Below are positions 8,562 to 16,755 of a DNA stretch of 64,000 bases, piece after piece (positions within the stretch are counted from its first letter, which is position 1; every line of letters starts with the position of its first letter). The DNA comes from Streptococcus sp. zg-86 (GTDB lineage Bacteria; Bacillota; Bacilli; Lactobacillales; Streptococcaceae). The stretch lies in assembly GCF_017639855.1 (NCBI RefSeq), contig NZ_CP072115.1, positions 372,001 to 436,000 on the forward strand, in the 5' to 3' direction. A program made the translations under genes and the position numbers. Below the pieces are notes generated by a model, which saw nothing but the letters and a program-made list of their open reading frames with translations, was not told the origin of the DNA and ran no database searches.

Positions 8562-10139
8562 TTATTTGAATCGATATCTTTCCAAATCAATTATCTGATT
8601 ATAATCCGTTTCTGAATCAATATGATGAGCAACTTCAATCAAAATGATAGGTAATTGCAATAGCAATTGCCTCACTTGATGTGCGTTGTCTTTGTCCAAG
8701 GATGCTGTAATCTCATCTGCCAGCACAATATCTTTTTTCCGAAGTAGGCAACGGACTAATTCTAGCCGTAGACGCTGTCCACCTGAAATGTTTTCTCCGT
8801 TATTTTTTAGTTGATACTCTAGAATATTTGTGATTTCATTCGTTAAACCAACCTGCTCTAGATAATAGAGTAATTCTTGGTCTGACATCTCCTGACCTAA
8901 AGTCAAGTTTTCCCGAATGCTCCCATGGCTGAAAAATGGATTCTGAGAAATATAAGCCACATTTCCTTGATAGTGATTAAATTCTTGTCCAGCTTTGTTA
9001 CGCACGAAGATTCGACCATTATTCGGGGCTACCTTTCCTGCCAACAGGCGTAGGAGAGTTGACTTTCCAGTACCACTAGCTCCCTTTATTAAAACGTTAC
9101 TTGGCTTCGATAATCTGAGTGAAAAATTGTAAAAGAGTGCTTGTTCTCCAATCTGTTTTGAAACATCGACTGCAACAAGTTCTGCCAAAGATTCGACTGT
9201 CGTATAAGATGCCTCTAAACAAGGTTCTTCTAGCAAAGAAAATATTTTTTCTTTTACTGCCTGTGAACGCTGAATATCAGATACACTATACATAATCTTT
9301 TGGATAGGTCCGCTAAGATTCATTGTGGCTATATACATAGCGACCAAACTGGCTGTTGATAGCTCTCCCCCCTTTTTTTGTAGTAACAGACCAAGTGCAA
9401 GAGGTAGTACCTGACTAAGAAATTCTAAAGGCCCATTGAAAAAATAAACGACATTACCAGTCCATTCATTTTTCCAGCGAGTGTTCTCATAACATTCATT
9501 GTTTTTTGTCAACTTGGCAAAATTTTCTTTGATAGCACCATAAAAATAAATCGTATCAGCTCCCTTAAAAAAGTCTCCTACAGATAGATGGAAAGCCTTT
9601 TGCTTTTCAGAAAAATCTGCTCCACTGTCTATTAAACGATTGTTCATCAACCATTGAGGTAAAGGACGAAGAAAAGAAAAGACTACAAAAACTAGACCAA
9701 GCCAAAAATTTTGCACCAAAATAAAAGTAATCGTTGTACAAAGTATAAACACTCTTCCGACTATCATATCTAAAGGTAAAAAGAAGCGGTTATACAGTAC
9801 TTCCATATCTTGTGTAACAATTGAAACTTTTTCATCATACACAAAGGATTCTTGTAAAAATAATTTATTAATAAGCTGATTTTTTAAGCGAACTTGAAGA
9901 TGGCGTTGCAGATTATTACTGGCAAAATTTGCTAACAACATCGTGCTATAAAAAAATAAATGCAGACAAAATCCATATATAATAAAGTGTAGTATCGTAT
10001 CAATTGTAAGTTGTCCTTCACGAATACTCAACAACTTATCCAATAGTAATGGCTTAATGAGAATCATCCCACTATTCAAAAACACTCCGATTAAAAAATA
10101 AACAAAGATGTTAGTTTTTATATATTTTAGCAATTTCAT
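8562..10139 (-). CDS. ABC exporter (fused membrane and ATPase domains), peptide cluster
   Basis: A 525-residue half-exporter with an N-terminal membrane domain of about six segments (residues 1-290) and a C-terminal ATPase with Walker A (GASGTGKST), a signature NISGGQRLRLELVRCLL and Walker B IVLADEITASLD, where Asp-Glu is intact. No peptidase C39 domain is present, so it does not cleave a double-glycine leader. It is the last gene of the minus-strand cluster with the radical SAM enzyme and the 29-residue peptide, and is the likely exporter of the finished product. Sequence is clearly more AT-rich than neighbouring housekeeping genes. Confidence 0.88.
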   Translation of the reverse strand: MKLLKYIKTNIFVYFLIGVFLNSGMILIKPLLLDKLLSIREGQLTIDTILHFIIYGFCLHLFFYSTMLLANFASNNLQRHLQVRLKNQLINKLFLQESFVYDEKVSIVTQDMEVLYNRFFLPLDMIVGRVFILCTTITFILVQNFWLGLVFVVFSFLRPLPQWLMNNRLIDSGADFSEKQKAFHLSVGDFFKGADTIYFYGAIKENFAKLTKNNECYENTRWKNEWTGNVVYFFNGPLEFLSQVLPLALGLLLQKKGGELSTASLVAMYIATMNLSGPIQKIMYSVSDIQRSQAVKEKIFSLLEEPCLEASYTTVESLAELVAVDVSKQIGEQALFYNFSLRLSKPSNVLIKGASGTGKSTLLRLLAGKVAPNNGRIFVRNKAGQEFNHYQGNVAYISQNPFFSHGSIRENLTLGQEMSDQELLYYLEQVGLTNEITNILEYQLKNNGENISGGQRLRLELVRCLLRKKDIVLADEITASLDKDNAHQVRQLLLQLPIILIEVAHHIDSETDYNQIIDLERYRFK

Positions 10140-10173
10140 AAATAAACCTATCTAAAAATGAAGCGAATATTCA

Positions 10174-10222
10174 TAAAAGCCTCAGTATAATAGTTGTACA
10201 CAAGCCAACTTTAACTGAGGCT
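10174..10222 (-). terminator. Hairpin between precursor gene and exporter, possible attenuator
   Basis: On the minus strand, AGCCTCAGT (10222-10214) pairs exactly with ACTGAGGCT (10186-10178), with a nested AGTTG/CAACT stem, followed by TTTATG. Partial termination here would give more precursor than exporter transcript. 10140-10321 shows no other gene. Confidence 0.5.
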
Positions 10223-10321
10223 ATCTAATATTTTAGTGAGCTAGTATTTGATGTTACTTATTAAGAGTGATTATCTTTTGAATCAGACTCACCAAATTGC
10301 AATTAATTATTAAAAAATAAA

Positions 10322-10411
10322 CTAAAACTCATTTCCATCCTCATCGCAATAATGATCACGCATTGCCAATATATCAAATTGAGTAGTGTTCTTATTTTCA
10401 ATTACAATCAT
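10322..10411 (-). CDS. Candidate RiPP precursor peptide (29 residues)
   Basis: A very small gene read directly: ATG at 10411, stop at 10322, with an excellent GGAGG ribosome site inside the end of the radical SAM gene. The peptide starts MIVIENKN and ends MRDHYCDEDGNEF. It has a single Cys (residue 22) next to His20 and Tyr21 in an acidic C-terminal core, as expected for a substrate of a crosslinking radical SAM enzyme. It does not contain the Lys-Gly-Asp-Gly-Trp-Lys core of streptide nor a Thr-Gln-Gln motif. It lies two bases past the radical SAM stop. The leader and core boundary is not evident. Confidence 0.72.
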   Translation of the reverse strand: MIVIENKNTTQFDILAMRDHYCDEDGNEF

Positions 10412-10413
10412 TT

Positions 10414-11712
10414 TTACACCTCCTCTCTTTTTACATCAAGATAATCACAATATTCCTTGTTTAGTATAAATAATTCAAGATTTTTATCAATTTTCTTTTT
10501 TACTTGATTACATAATGTTCTTTGTTTATTACTTCTATGTTTAGGTGGGCAAAAGCCTGACTTACAAATTAAAGCATTTGGACACTTCTGACATTCTGAA
10601 TCTATAGTCAAGTGCCATCTGTCAAATTTTTCATGATTAAATTTACCATGTACACTTCCAAAGATATTAGAATTAGAATACAAGGCAACAGTACATGTTT
10701 GAATCACACCTTTTACGTTAAAAGTATAGTGATTTTTTCTGTTTGCATAACAGTTGAACAAATTCGTTATTATACCTCTAGCAGCGGGGACATTATATCC
10801 TTTTTTTATAGCAAATTTTGATAATTCAAAGCTAGCATCTGGATCAGGCAATGTCACTTTATAATTTCGAGAACGCTCCCCACATCCCCAACTACCTACG
10901 TTATAAAAATAAAATCTAAATCGTTTATCATGCTTAAAAGATTCCCCATCTGATCCCAAAAAAATCTTAACATTATTGAAATTTTCTTTTGATATATTAA
11001 ATCTTAAATTACAACAAAAATTCAAATTTGAATTTTGTAAACATCTAATATTCTCGAGTATCTTACTATATGAACCTTTTCCATTGTGTAATACTCTTTG
11101 AAAATTATGACTTTCCTCATCTCCATCAAGTGTTATTTGAAAACTACTAACGCTATAGCCTAAAATTAACTGATGAATAATTCGTTCATTAAGCAGATAT
11201 CCATTAGTTGTTATACTAGCAGAATAATCAACTCCATTTTGAGAACAAATAGTCATAAATTTTTCTGAAAGATTCTTTATCGTTTTTAGCCCCAATAAAG
11301 GCTCTCCTCCAAACCATGATACATGCATATATTTAAACATAGATTCAGCTAATAATTTTTCTGTAAATTCGACTATCGCAGCCTCAGTTTCCTCGCTCAT
11401 TTTTATATTTTCAAATTTTTCATAACAATATTTACATCTAAAATTGCAGTCTCCATGTGTTAAAATTGTAAATTCTAATGTCTCCATTTCAGTATTTCTA
11501 ACATAATCTATTGTCTTCTCAAATTCATTTTCTTCTTGAAAATAATTATACTTACTCAAATAATTTTCATACTGCCTCTTAACCACTAAATCATTTTCAA
11601 CAGCATCTAATAAATCATTTGTAATGAAGCAAGAGTGATTATTTTTACTATTAAAAAATAACTCCCCTGTTTCGGTTTTCTTTCTTAAAATATATGGAGA
11701 GAGTATCTGCAT
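10414..11712 (-). CDS. Radical SAM/SPASM peptide-modifying enzyme
   Basis: A 432-residue enzyme with the radical SAM cluster motif CNFRCKYC (binding the 4Fe-4S that cleaves S-adenosylmethionine), a WFGGEPLL block, and a Cys-rich C-terminal SPASM region (ECQKCPNALICKSGFCPPKH and a final LCNQ) for auxiliary clusters. This layout is that of enzymes that crosslink side chains in ribosomal peptides. The open frame runs back to 11781, but the ATG at 11712 (MQILSPYILRKKTETGELFF) is chosen because TGAGG lies about 8 bases upstream. Next to it are an Rgg regulator, an SHP gene, a 29-residue peptide and an exporter. The bond formed is unknown. Confidence 0.88.
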   Translation of the reverse strand: MQILSPYILRKKTETGELFFNSKNNHSCFITNDLLDAVENDLVVKRQYENYLSKYNYFQEENEFEKTIDYVRNTEMETLEFTILTHGDCNFRCKYCYEKFENIKMSEETEAAIVEFTEKLLAESMFKYMHVSWFGGEPLLGLKTIKNLSEKFMTICSQNGVDYSASITTNGYLLNERIIHQLILGYSVSSFQITLDGDEESHNFQRVLHNGKGSYSKILENIRCLQNSNLNFCCNLRFNISKENFNNVKIFLGSDGESFKHDKRFRFYFYNVGSWGCGERSRNYKVTLPDPDASFELSKFAIKKGYNVPAARGIITNLFNCYANRKNHYTFNVKGVIQTCTVALYSNSNIFGSVHGKFNHEKFDRWHLTIDSECQKCPNALICKSGFCPPKHRSNKQRTLCNQVKKKIDKNLELFILNKEYCDYLDVKREEV

Positions 11713-11824
11713 TTTAAATACCTCAAAATTCATAATAATGGTAATAACTTCTATCACTATAGACAATTCAATACAGCTCAACTAGTACATTACTTTTATG
11801 TTACCTAGTGAATTTCTAATGATA

Positions 11825-11869
11825 ATTTTACCAAATCATCATTTCGAGGTGATTTTTTCCCATATATGC
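11825..11869 (-). promoter_or_regulatory. Rgg-controlled promoter of the radical SAM operon
   Basis: On the minus strand GCATATATGGGAAAAA (11869-11854) is followed 23 bases later by TAAAAT (11830-11825). The same 16 bases precede the shp gene with 24 bases to its -10. No good -35 is seen, as expected for an activator-dependent promoter. Confidence 0.65.
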
Positions 11870-11872
11870 TGA

Positions 11873-12736
11873 CTAACCATTTTCGGTTAACATTTTTTTC
11901 AAATGTCCTTCATAGGTTTGTGCCAAGTGGTCACTACCTGATAACTTCATGGCTCCAATGCACTTCTTCATTTCAATAATCGCCAATTTACTTCCTGTTT
12001 TGCGATAACGATAAAGATTTTGAGCATAAAGAAAAACAAGTCTTTCATAAATTTCTGTTTCGATAAAGAAGCACTGTTTCAATTGCTTCTCAAAATACAA
12101 TGCATCCATAAGATTTTGTCGCTCAATACAGGTAATATAGGCATTAAGTAACATGGTCGAAATCAAGCGTCGATTAGTAGGAATTTCTTTATAAAAGTCT
12201 GAACGTCTAGACATTTCCCTTGCTAAAACCATGAAAACATCATGTTTAAGGACATCTAAAGTGTTTGAAAAAATCAAAAGTTCATAATAACCCCAGTATT
12301 CTACACTAAATAAATAATCAGTTAAATTCTCTAAATCCTTTTCATCGTAATAATTTTCTCCTGATAAATCTTGCAGGCGAATTTTCAATAAAATAATATT
12401 GATTTGATGAAATTTCTCACGTTTTTCCTCCGCTTCCATCTGAGAATAAAGAAGTTTTTTCATTCCTTCTACGTCTCGAGTAGACACAAAATGACGTACT
12501 TTCGATAAGAGTTCGTTTAATTCATCTCTATGAAAATCATGAACTGCATACATAAACTCATCAATTGGCATGTTTATTACATCTAAAATGAGCATAAACT
12601 TTGAAATGGTTAAATCAGTCTCTCCTTTTTCAAACCGAGATAGTTGAGATGTTGATATACCAGCATTTGCGACATCTTTTAATCGTAATCCCCTTGATTC
12701 TCGAAACTTTTTAAAAATTTCTCCAAAATTTTTCAT
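11873..12736 (-). CDS. rgg: Rgg-family SHP-responsive transcription regulator
   Basis: A 287-residue cytoplasmic regulator with an N-terminal XRE-type helix-turn-helix (about residues 8-60: LKDVANAGISTSQLSRFEKG) and a long helical C-terminal repeat domain that binds a short hydrophobic peptide. The open frame reaches 12811, but ATG 12736 has a perfect AGGAGG site and gives the normal Rgg length. It is divergent from the SHP gene, the standard arrangement of SHP/Rgg pairs. The neighbouring pheromone places it near S. thermophilus Rgg1358. It likely activates shp and the radical SAM operon through the shared 16-bp site. Confidence 0.88.
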   Translation of the reverse strand: MKNFGEIFKKFRESRGLRLKDVANAGISTSQLSRFEKGETDLTISKFMLILDVINMPIDEFMYAVHDFHRDELNELLSKVRHFVSTRDVEGMKKLLYSQMEAEEKREKFHQINIILLKIRLQDLSGENYYDEKDLENLTDYLFSVEYWGYYELLIFSNTLDVLKHDVFMVLAREMSRRSDFYKEIPTNRRLISTMLLNAYITCIERQNLMDALYFEKQLKQCFFIETEIYERLVFLYAQNLYRYRKTGSKLAIIEMKKCIGAMKLSGSDHLAQTYEGHLKKMLTENG

Positions 12737-12753
12737 CTCTCTTCCTCCTGCAC

Positions 12754-12799
12754 GCATATATGGGAAAAATTTGTAGTTTGTTTCATAATAGCATACAAT
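12754..12799 (+). promoter_or_regulatory. Rgg-controlled promoter of shp
   Basis: GCATATATGGGAAAAA at 12754-12769 overlaps the upstream side of a promoter with TTGTAG (12771-12776) and TACAAT (12794-12799), spacer 17. The identical 16 bases occur before the radical SAM operon. Confidence 0.7.
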
Positions 12800-12827
12800 A
12801 AAGAAAAACAAAAGCGAGGATTATCAC

Positions 12828-12899
12828 ATGAAAAAACACCATTTCTTAACTCTTCTTCTTGTTGTTTTAGAAGGTATTATCGTCATTGTTGTAGGTTAA
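12828..12899 (+). CDS. shp: SHP pheromone precursor (23 residues)
   Basis: A 23-residue peptide gene with a GCGAGGA ribosome site. The N-terminus is MKKHH, the middle is hydrophobic (FLTLLLVVL), and the C-terminus is EGIIVIVVG. As I recall it, that ending is the mature SHP1358 pheromone of S. thermophilus, an acidic-residue-first short hydrophobic peptide. Such precursors are exported and trimmed (PptAB, Eep), and the peptide is re-imported by the oligopeptide permease to bind Rgg. It is divergent from rgg and has its own strong terminator. Pheromone identity is from memory of the published peptide. Confidence 0.88.
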   Translation: MKKHHFLTLLLVVLEGIIVIVVG

Positions 12900-12901
12900 A
12901 A

Positions 12902-12938
12902 AAATCTAGTTGCTCGAAATGAACAACTAGATTTTTTT
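12902..12938 (+). terminator. Terminator of shp
   Basis: A perfect 11-bp stem (12902-12912 with 12924-12934) followed by a T-run, starting right after the shp stop codon. Confidence 0.85.
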
Positions 12939-13022
12939 ATTCCTGTTATAATAAAAAATAAGTAGTAATAGACGAAATGGTCATTTTTGAAATTAAATGA
13001 GTATCAGAGAAAATCTTAGTAT

Positions 13023-13250
13023 AGAACTCAAGTAAAGGATTTTTCAGTAAAAACCGCTAGCCTAGGATTTAAGTAAGCTGTTTTTTGGAGAAAGAATTTA
13101 GCCTAGAACTCAAGTAAAGGATTTTTCAGTAAAAATCGCTAGCCTAGGATTTAAGTAAGCTGTTTTTTGGAGAAAGAATTTAGCCTAGAACTCAAGTAAA
13201 GGATTTTTCAGTAAAAACCGCTAGCCTAGGATTTAAGTGAGCGATTTTTC
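13023..13250. repeat. Tandem repeat of 82 bp (about 2.8 copies)
   Basis: Units start at 13023, 13105 and 13187 and are nearly identical. Each unit is itself two diverged halves of about 41 bases, each with the CCTAG(A/G)A...AAGTAA pattern. A further degenerate half seems to follow to about 13290. The stretch lies in the gap 12939-13382 between the pheromone gene and the lipoylation operon and encodes nothing evident. Confidence 0.85.
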
Positions 13251-13327
13251 GTTAAAACATTCTATCTAGAGTCACAGTGAATCTTTTTTAATCGAAAACT
13301 TTCTCTTTTATTTTTCAAGGCCATCAA

Positions 13328-13355
13328 TTGATTTATGCCTATATTATGTTAGAAT
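13328..13355 (+). promoter_or_regulatory. Promoter of the lipoyl/SirTM operon
   Basis: TTGATT (13328-13333) and TAGAAT (13350-13355), spacer 16, with an extended TGT before the -10. Transcription would start near 13362. Confidence 0.6.
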
Positions 13356-13382
13356 GGAAATAGATTCATGAAAGGGGTATCA

Positions 13383-14222
13383 TTGCTGTTGTTACAATCA
13401 TTAGCTGATGTTTCTCATTTAGTATATCACTCATCGGAAGCTCATTTTACAGCCTCTATTGATGAGCTCATTTTGGCAGATGTTTTTCTAAAGGAGATTG
13501 ATCGACAGAAAGGGCAACTAATTTGGCATCTATGGCCTCTTGAAAGGACGGTCATTTTGGGAATGGCTGATTGCCGTTTGCCCCATTTTGAAAGAGGTGT
13601 CGAGCTGATTCGTCAGCATGGTTACCAACCGCTTGTTCGTTCTATCGGTGGACTAGCTGTTGTAGCAGATGCAGGGATTGTCAATCTTTCTTTAATCATC
13701 CCTGATCATCTGGGAGGTAAAAAGTTAGATATGGGACAGGCCTATCAACTTATGGTAGTCTGTCTTAAGGAAATTCTCCCGGTAGCCGCTCATGAAGTAG
13801 AAGTTCGTGAAATAAGTGATTCCTACTGTCCAGGGACCTACGATTTGAGTATCAGAGGTCAGAAATTTGCAGGCTTGGCGCAAAGGCGCATCAAATCGGG
13901 TATTGCTATTTCAGCCTATATTAGTCTATCTGGTAAGCAGGAGGAACGAGGTGTGTTGATTCGGGAATTTTACCAGGTAGCTGCGGGGGATTCAGTGCCC
14001 CAACCAACCTATCCAAAAGTCAATCCTGCTTCGATGGCGACCTTATCTGATTTGCTAGCTCAGCCTGTTCGAATGGAAGATGTTATGGGAGGGTTACACC
14101 AGTTGATACAGAACCTAGGACAAACACCGATAGACTATCGTCTGAGTTTGGAAAATTTAGCAGATTTTGCGAAAGGCAAGCGAGATGCAATAGAACGTCA
14201 TCAGAAAGTAGGGATAGGTTAA
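13383..14222 (+). CDS. LipL-like lipoyl/octanoyl transferase
   Basis: A protein of about 279 residues of the biotin/lipoate ligase fold. It has RSIGGLAVVADAGIVNLSL and then DSYCPGTYDLSIRGQKFAGLAQRR, where the Cys in SYCPG corresponds to the acyl-accepting Cys of LipM/LipL transferases, which move octanoyl or lipoyl from GcvH to other proteins. The frame has an ATG at 13368, but the promoter would leave only six bases of leader there; the TTG at 13383 follows AAAGGGG and is preferred. First gene of the seven-gene operon with GcvH-L, macrodomain, SirTM and LplA. Confidence 0.8.
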   Translation: MLLLQSLADVSHLVYHSSEAHFTASIDELILADVFLKEIDRQKGQLIWHLWPLERTVILGMADCRLPHFERGVELIRQHGYQPLVRSIGGLAVVADAGIVNLSLIIPDHLGGKKLDMGQAYQLMVVCLKEILPVAAHEVEVREISDSYCPGTYDLSIRGQKFAGLAQRRIKSGIAISAYISLSGKQEERGVLIREFYQVAAGDSVPQPTYPKVNPASMATLSDLLAQPVRMEDVMGGLHQLIQNLGQTPIDYRLSLENLADFAKGKRDAIERHQKVGIG

Positions 14223-14223
14223 T

Positions 14224-15423
14224 ATGGTAGATATAAGTCGCTTATTTACACCATTTTCTATGGGAGATGGTATCGAATTGGACAATCGCTTTGTTCTATC
14301 GCCCATGGTGACTAATTCCTCTAGCAAGGAAGGTTATGTTAGTCAGGATGATTTGGCTTATGCAAAGCGCCGAGCAGCAGCTGCACCCTTGCAAATTACA
14401 GGCGCAGCCTATGTCAATCCTTACGGTCAATTGTTTGAATTTGGCTTTAGTGTATCCAAGGATGAAGATATTGCTGGTCTTCGTCAATTAGCACAGGCCA
14501 TGAAAGCAGAAGGAGCAATAGCTATCTTGCAACTGACGCATGCGGGACGTTTTTCTTCGCATACACTAGCACGAGAAGGCTTTGTCTATGGTCCAAGTCC
14601 GATGCATTTGCAATCGCCTATTCCTCACGATGTTAAGGCTCTAACAGTTGAACAAATCAAGGCTATCGTAGAGGATTACCGTCAGGCAACGAGACGAGCC
14701 ATTGAAGCTGGATTTGATGGTGTGGAAGTGTCTTCTGCCCAACGCTTACTTATTCAGACTTTTTTCTCTACTTTTTCCAATCAGCGTACAGATGACTATG
14801 GTGCGCAAGATTTTTCTAGTAGGGCACGGTTAACCTTTGAAGTGTTGGAGGCTGTTCACGGGGTAATCGTTAGTGAAGCAAGACGTCCTTTTCTGCTTGG
14901 TTTTCGAGCAACTCCTGAGGAAACGAGGGGGCATCAGATTGGCTATTCGATTGACGAATTTCTCCAGTTAGTCAAGGAGGTAATGGACAGAGTGCCTCTT
15001 GCTTATTTGGCGATTGCTAGCTGGGGACATGATGTTTTTCGGAATCGCGTTCGCTCTACTGGTCGCTATCAAGGACAATTAGTCAACCAAGTGATTTATC
15101 AACAGTTGAAGGGACAGATTCCCATTATGGCAACAGGCGGTATCAATAGTCCTGAAAAGGCGATTGAGGCCTTGGCACATGCGGATTTGGTTGGAGCTTC
15201 AACTCCCTTTATCGTGGATCCTGAGTTTGTTCAAAAGATAAGAGAAAATCGAGCGCAGGATATTCATTTGAAGATTAAAGCTGCGGACTTGCCTTCCTTA
15301 GCGATTCCTCAAGCCTCTTTTAAGGATATTGTTCCGTTAATGGATTATGGAGAATCCTTGCCTGCTGATTCGCGTAGTTTGTTTCGAGAGTTGGCTATCA
15401 ATTATGAGAAGGAGGAAGCATGA
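14224..15423 (+). CDS. Old yellow enzyme family FMN oxidoreductase
   Basis: A 399-residue TIM-barrel flavin enzyme of the NADH:flavin oxidoreductase/OYE family. The N-terminal FVLSPMVTNSSS block, ILQLTHAGRFS near residue 100, and IMATGGINSPEKAIEAL near residue 300 (FMN phosphate binding) are typical. It starts two bases after the LipL-like gene and overlaps the next by four, so it is firmly in the operon. OYE and luciferase-like genes accompany SirTM operons of streptococci and lactobacilli; a role in oxidative-stress response is proposed in the literature but the substrate is unknown. Confidence 0.88.
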   Translation: MVDISRLFTPFSMGDGIELDNRFVLSPMVTNSSSKEGYVSQDDLAYAKRRAAAAPLQITGAAYVNPYGQLFEFGFSVSKDEDIAGLRQLAQAMKAEGAIAILQLTHAGRFSSHTLAREGFVYGPSPMHLQSPIPHDVKALTVEQIKAIVEDYRQATRRAIEAGFDGVEVSSAQRLLIQTFFSTFSNQRTDDYGAQDFSSRARLTFEVLEAVHGVIVSEARRPFLLGFRATPEETRGHQIGYSIDEFLQLVKEVMDRVPLAYLAIASWGHDVFRNRVRSTGRYQGQLVNQVIYQQLKGQIPIMATGGINSPEKAIEALAHADLVGASTPFIVDPEFVQKIRENRAQDIHLKIKAADLPSLAIPQASFKDIVPLMDYGESLPADSRSLFRELAINYEKEEA

Positions 15424-16409
15424 AGTTTGGTATTTTAGACTATGGGGTTATTGATGAGGAACAGACAGCAGAGGAGGCCTTACAGGCGACAGTGGCTTTA
15501 GCTATACGGGCTGATGAGCTTGGTTTTCATCGTTTTTGGGTTGCAGAGCACCACAATCTTCCTGCTTTTTCAATTAGCACTCCAGAAATCGTGATGGCTC
15601 ATTTGGCCAACCAAACCAAGACAATTCGAATTGGTTCTGGTGGGATTATGGGCTTACATTATAGCCCCTATAAGGTGGCAGAAATTGCCCGTACCCTAGC
15701 TACCTTGTATCCAGAACGGATAGATATTGGCTTGGGCAATTCATTGGGGACAGCTCTCGTTCATCAACATTTAAACAGTTCCTATACTAGTCGAGAATAT
15801 GGTATCTGGTTAGAAAAATTATTGAGTTATCTGAAGGATGAAGATGTAGCTATTACAGCCAGTCCCAAGTCCCAGTCTTCGGTCGAATTATTCGTTTTAG
15901 GAACGGGAGGTCGTTCGGTTCATGAGGCTGTACGATTGGGGATGGGCTTTACCTATGGTAGCTTTCCGTTCATCGTTCAAAATCCTCTAGAAACAGCAGC
16001 TACATTAGGGACAGCCTACCGCGAGGGACATCTAGCTTCTACTCAGAAGCAAGGGAAATTCCTCCTAGCTTTGTTTGTTGTGATTGCCGAGACGAAGGAG
16101 CTAGCAGAAGAGTTGGCTCGTCCCTTGGATTTATGGATGTTGGGGAAAAATGATTTTAATGAATTTTCCCATTATCCTAGTGGGGAAACAGCTAGAACAT
16201 ATGTCGTGACGGATGCTGAAAAAGTTCAGATGGCAGCAAATCGTATGCGAATGTTGGTTGGAGATGTCGCTATGGTTCAGCAGGCAGTTCATAAATTAGT
16301 TGCGGTATCAGGAGCAGATGAAGTTATTTTTATTCCTCTTATTCCTGATCAAACTAATCGAATGAAAGCCTTGGAACTGCTAGCGACTATTGAAATAGAT
16401 GATAAATAA
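15420..16409 (+). CDS. Luciferase-like (LLM class) flavin-dependent oxidoreductase
   Basis: A 329-residue TIM-barrel protein of the bacterial luciferase superfamily. FHRFWVAEHHNLPAFS near residue 40 and IRIGSGGIMGLHYSPYKVAE near residue 75 are the family's signature blocks. It probably uses reduced flavin, perhaps provided by the adjacent OYE-type enzyme. The start overlaps the OYE stop by four bases. Substrate unknown; the association with the SirTM operon is conserved knowledge. Confidence 0.88.
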   Translation: MKFGILDYGVIDEEQTAEEALQATVALAIRADELGFHRFWVAEHHNLPAFSISTPEIVMAHLANQTKTIRIGSGGIMGLHYSPYKVAEIARTLATLYPERIDIGLGNSLGTALVHQHLNSSYTSREYGIWLEKLLSYLKDEDVAITASPKSQSSVELFVLGTGGRSVHEAVRLGMGFTYGSFPFIVQNPLETAATLGTAYREGHLASTQKQGKFLLALFVVIAETKELAEELARPLDLWMLGKNDFNEFSHYPSGETARTYVVTDAEKVQMAANRMRMLVGDVAMVQQAVHKLVAVSGADEVIFIPLIPDQTNRMKALELLATIEIDDK

Positions 16410-16422
16410 GAAAGGAAATAGT

Positions 16423-16755
16423 ATGAAAAAAATTGCAAATTATCTTTGGATTGAACAAGAGGAAGAACAATATGTCATCAGCATGACACCAGAATTACAA
16501 GATGATATTGGAACCATTGGCTATGTGGAATTTTCAGAAGGGGATGTGCTGGAAAAAGACGATATAATTTTAAACTTAGAGGCGTCAAAAACAGTTATGG
16601 CGATTTTAAGTCCATTAGCTGGTAAGGTTGTTGAGCGTAATACAGCAGCATTGGAACAGCCTCTCTTATTAAATTCAGCAGATCCGGCAGAGCATTGGTT
16701 GATTAGGTTGACTGATGTCGATGTCGCAGCATTTGAAGCTCTCGAAGATGCGTAA
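16423..16755 (+). CDS. gcvH: GcvH-like lipoyl carrier protein (GcvH-L)
   Basis: A 110-residue biotinyl/lipoyl carrier of the glycine cleavage H family. The lipoylation site is Lys56 in LEASKTVMAI. There are no glycine cleavage P, T or L genes here, so it is the GcvH-L variant that acts as the target of SirTM. The open frame begins at 16399, but ATG 16423 follows AAAGGAAA and gives the normal length. Known chemistry of such operons: LplA lipoylates GcvH-L, SirTM ADP-ribosylates the lipoylated form, and the macrodomain reverses this. Confidence 0.88.
   Translation: MKKIANYLWIEQEEEQYVISMTPELQDDIGTIGYVEFSEGDVLEKDDIILNLEASKTVMAILSPLAGKVVERNTAALEQPLLLNSADPAEHWLIRLTDVDVAAFEALEDA

Noticed and set aside
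10322..10411. Treating the 29-residue peptide as an unmodified bacteriocin.
   Set aside because: It is tied to a radical SAM/SPASM enzyme by a two-base gap, and the exporter lacks a double-glycine peptidase; a modified product fits better.
13023..13250. The 82-bp tandem repeat considered as a CRISPR array.
   Set aside because: The units are contiguous without unique spacers, and the length does not fit repeat-spacer spacing.
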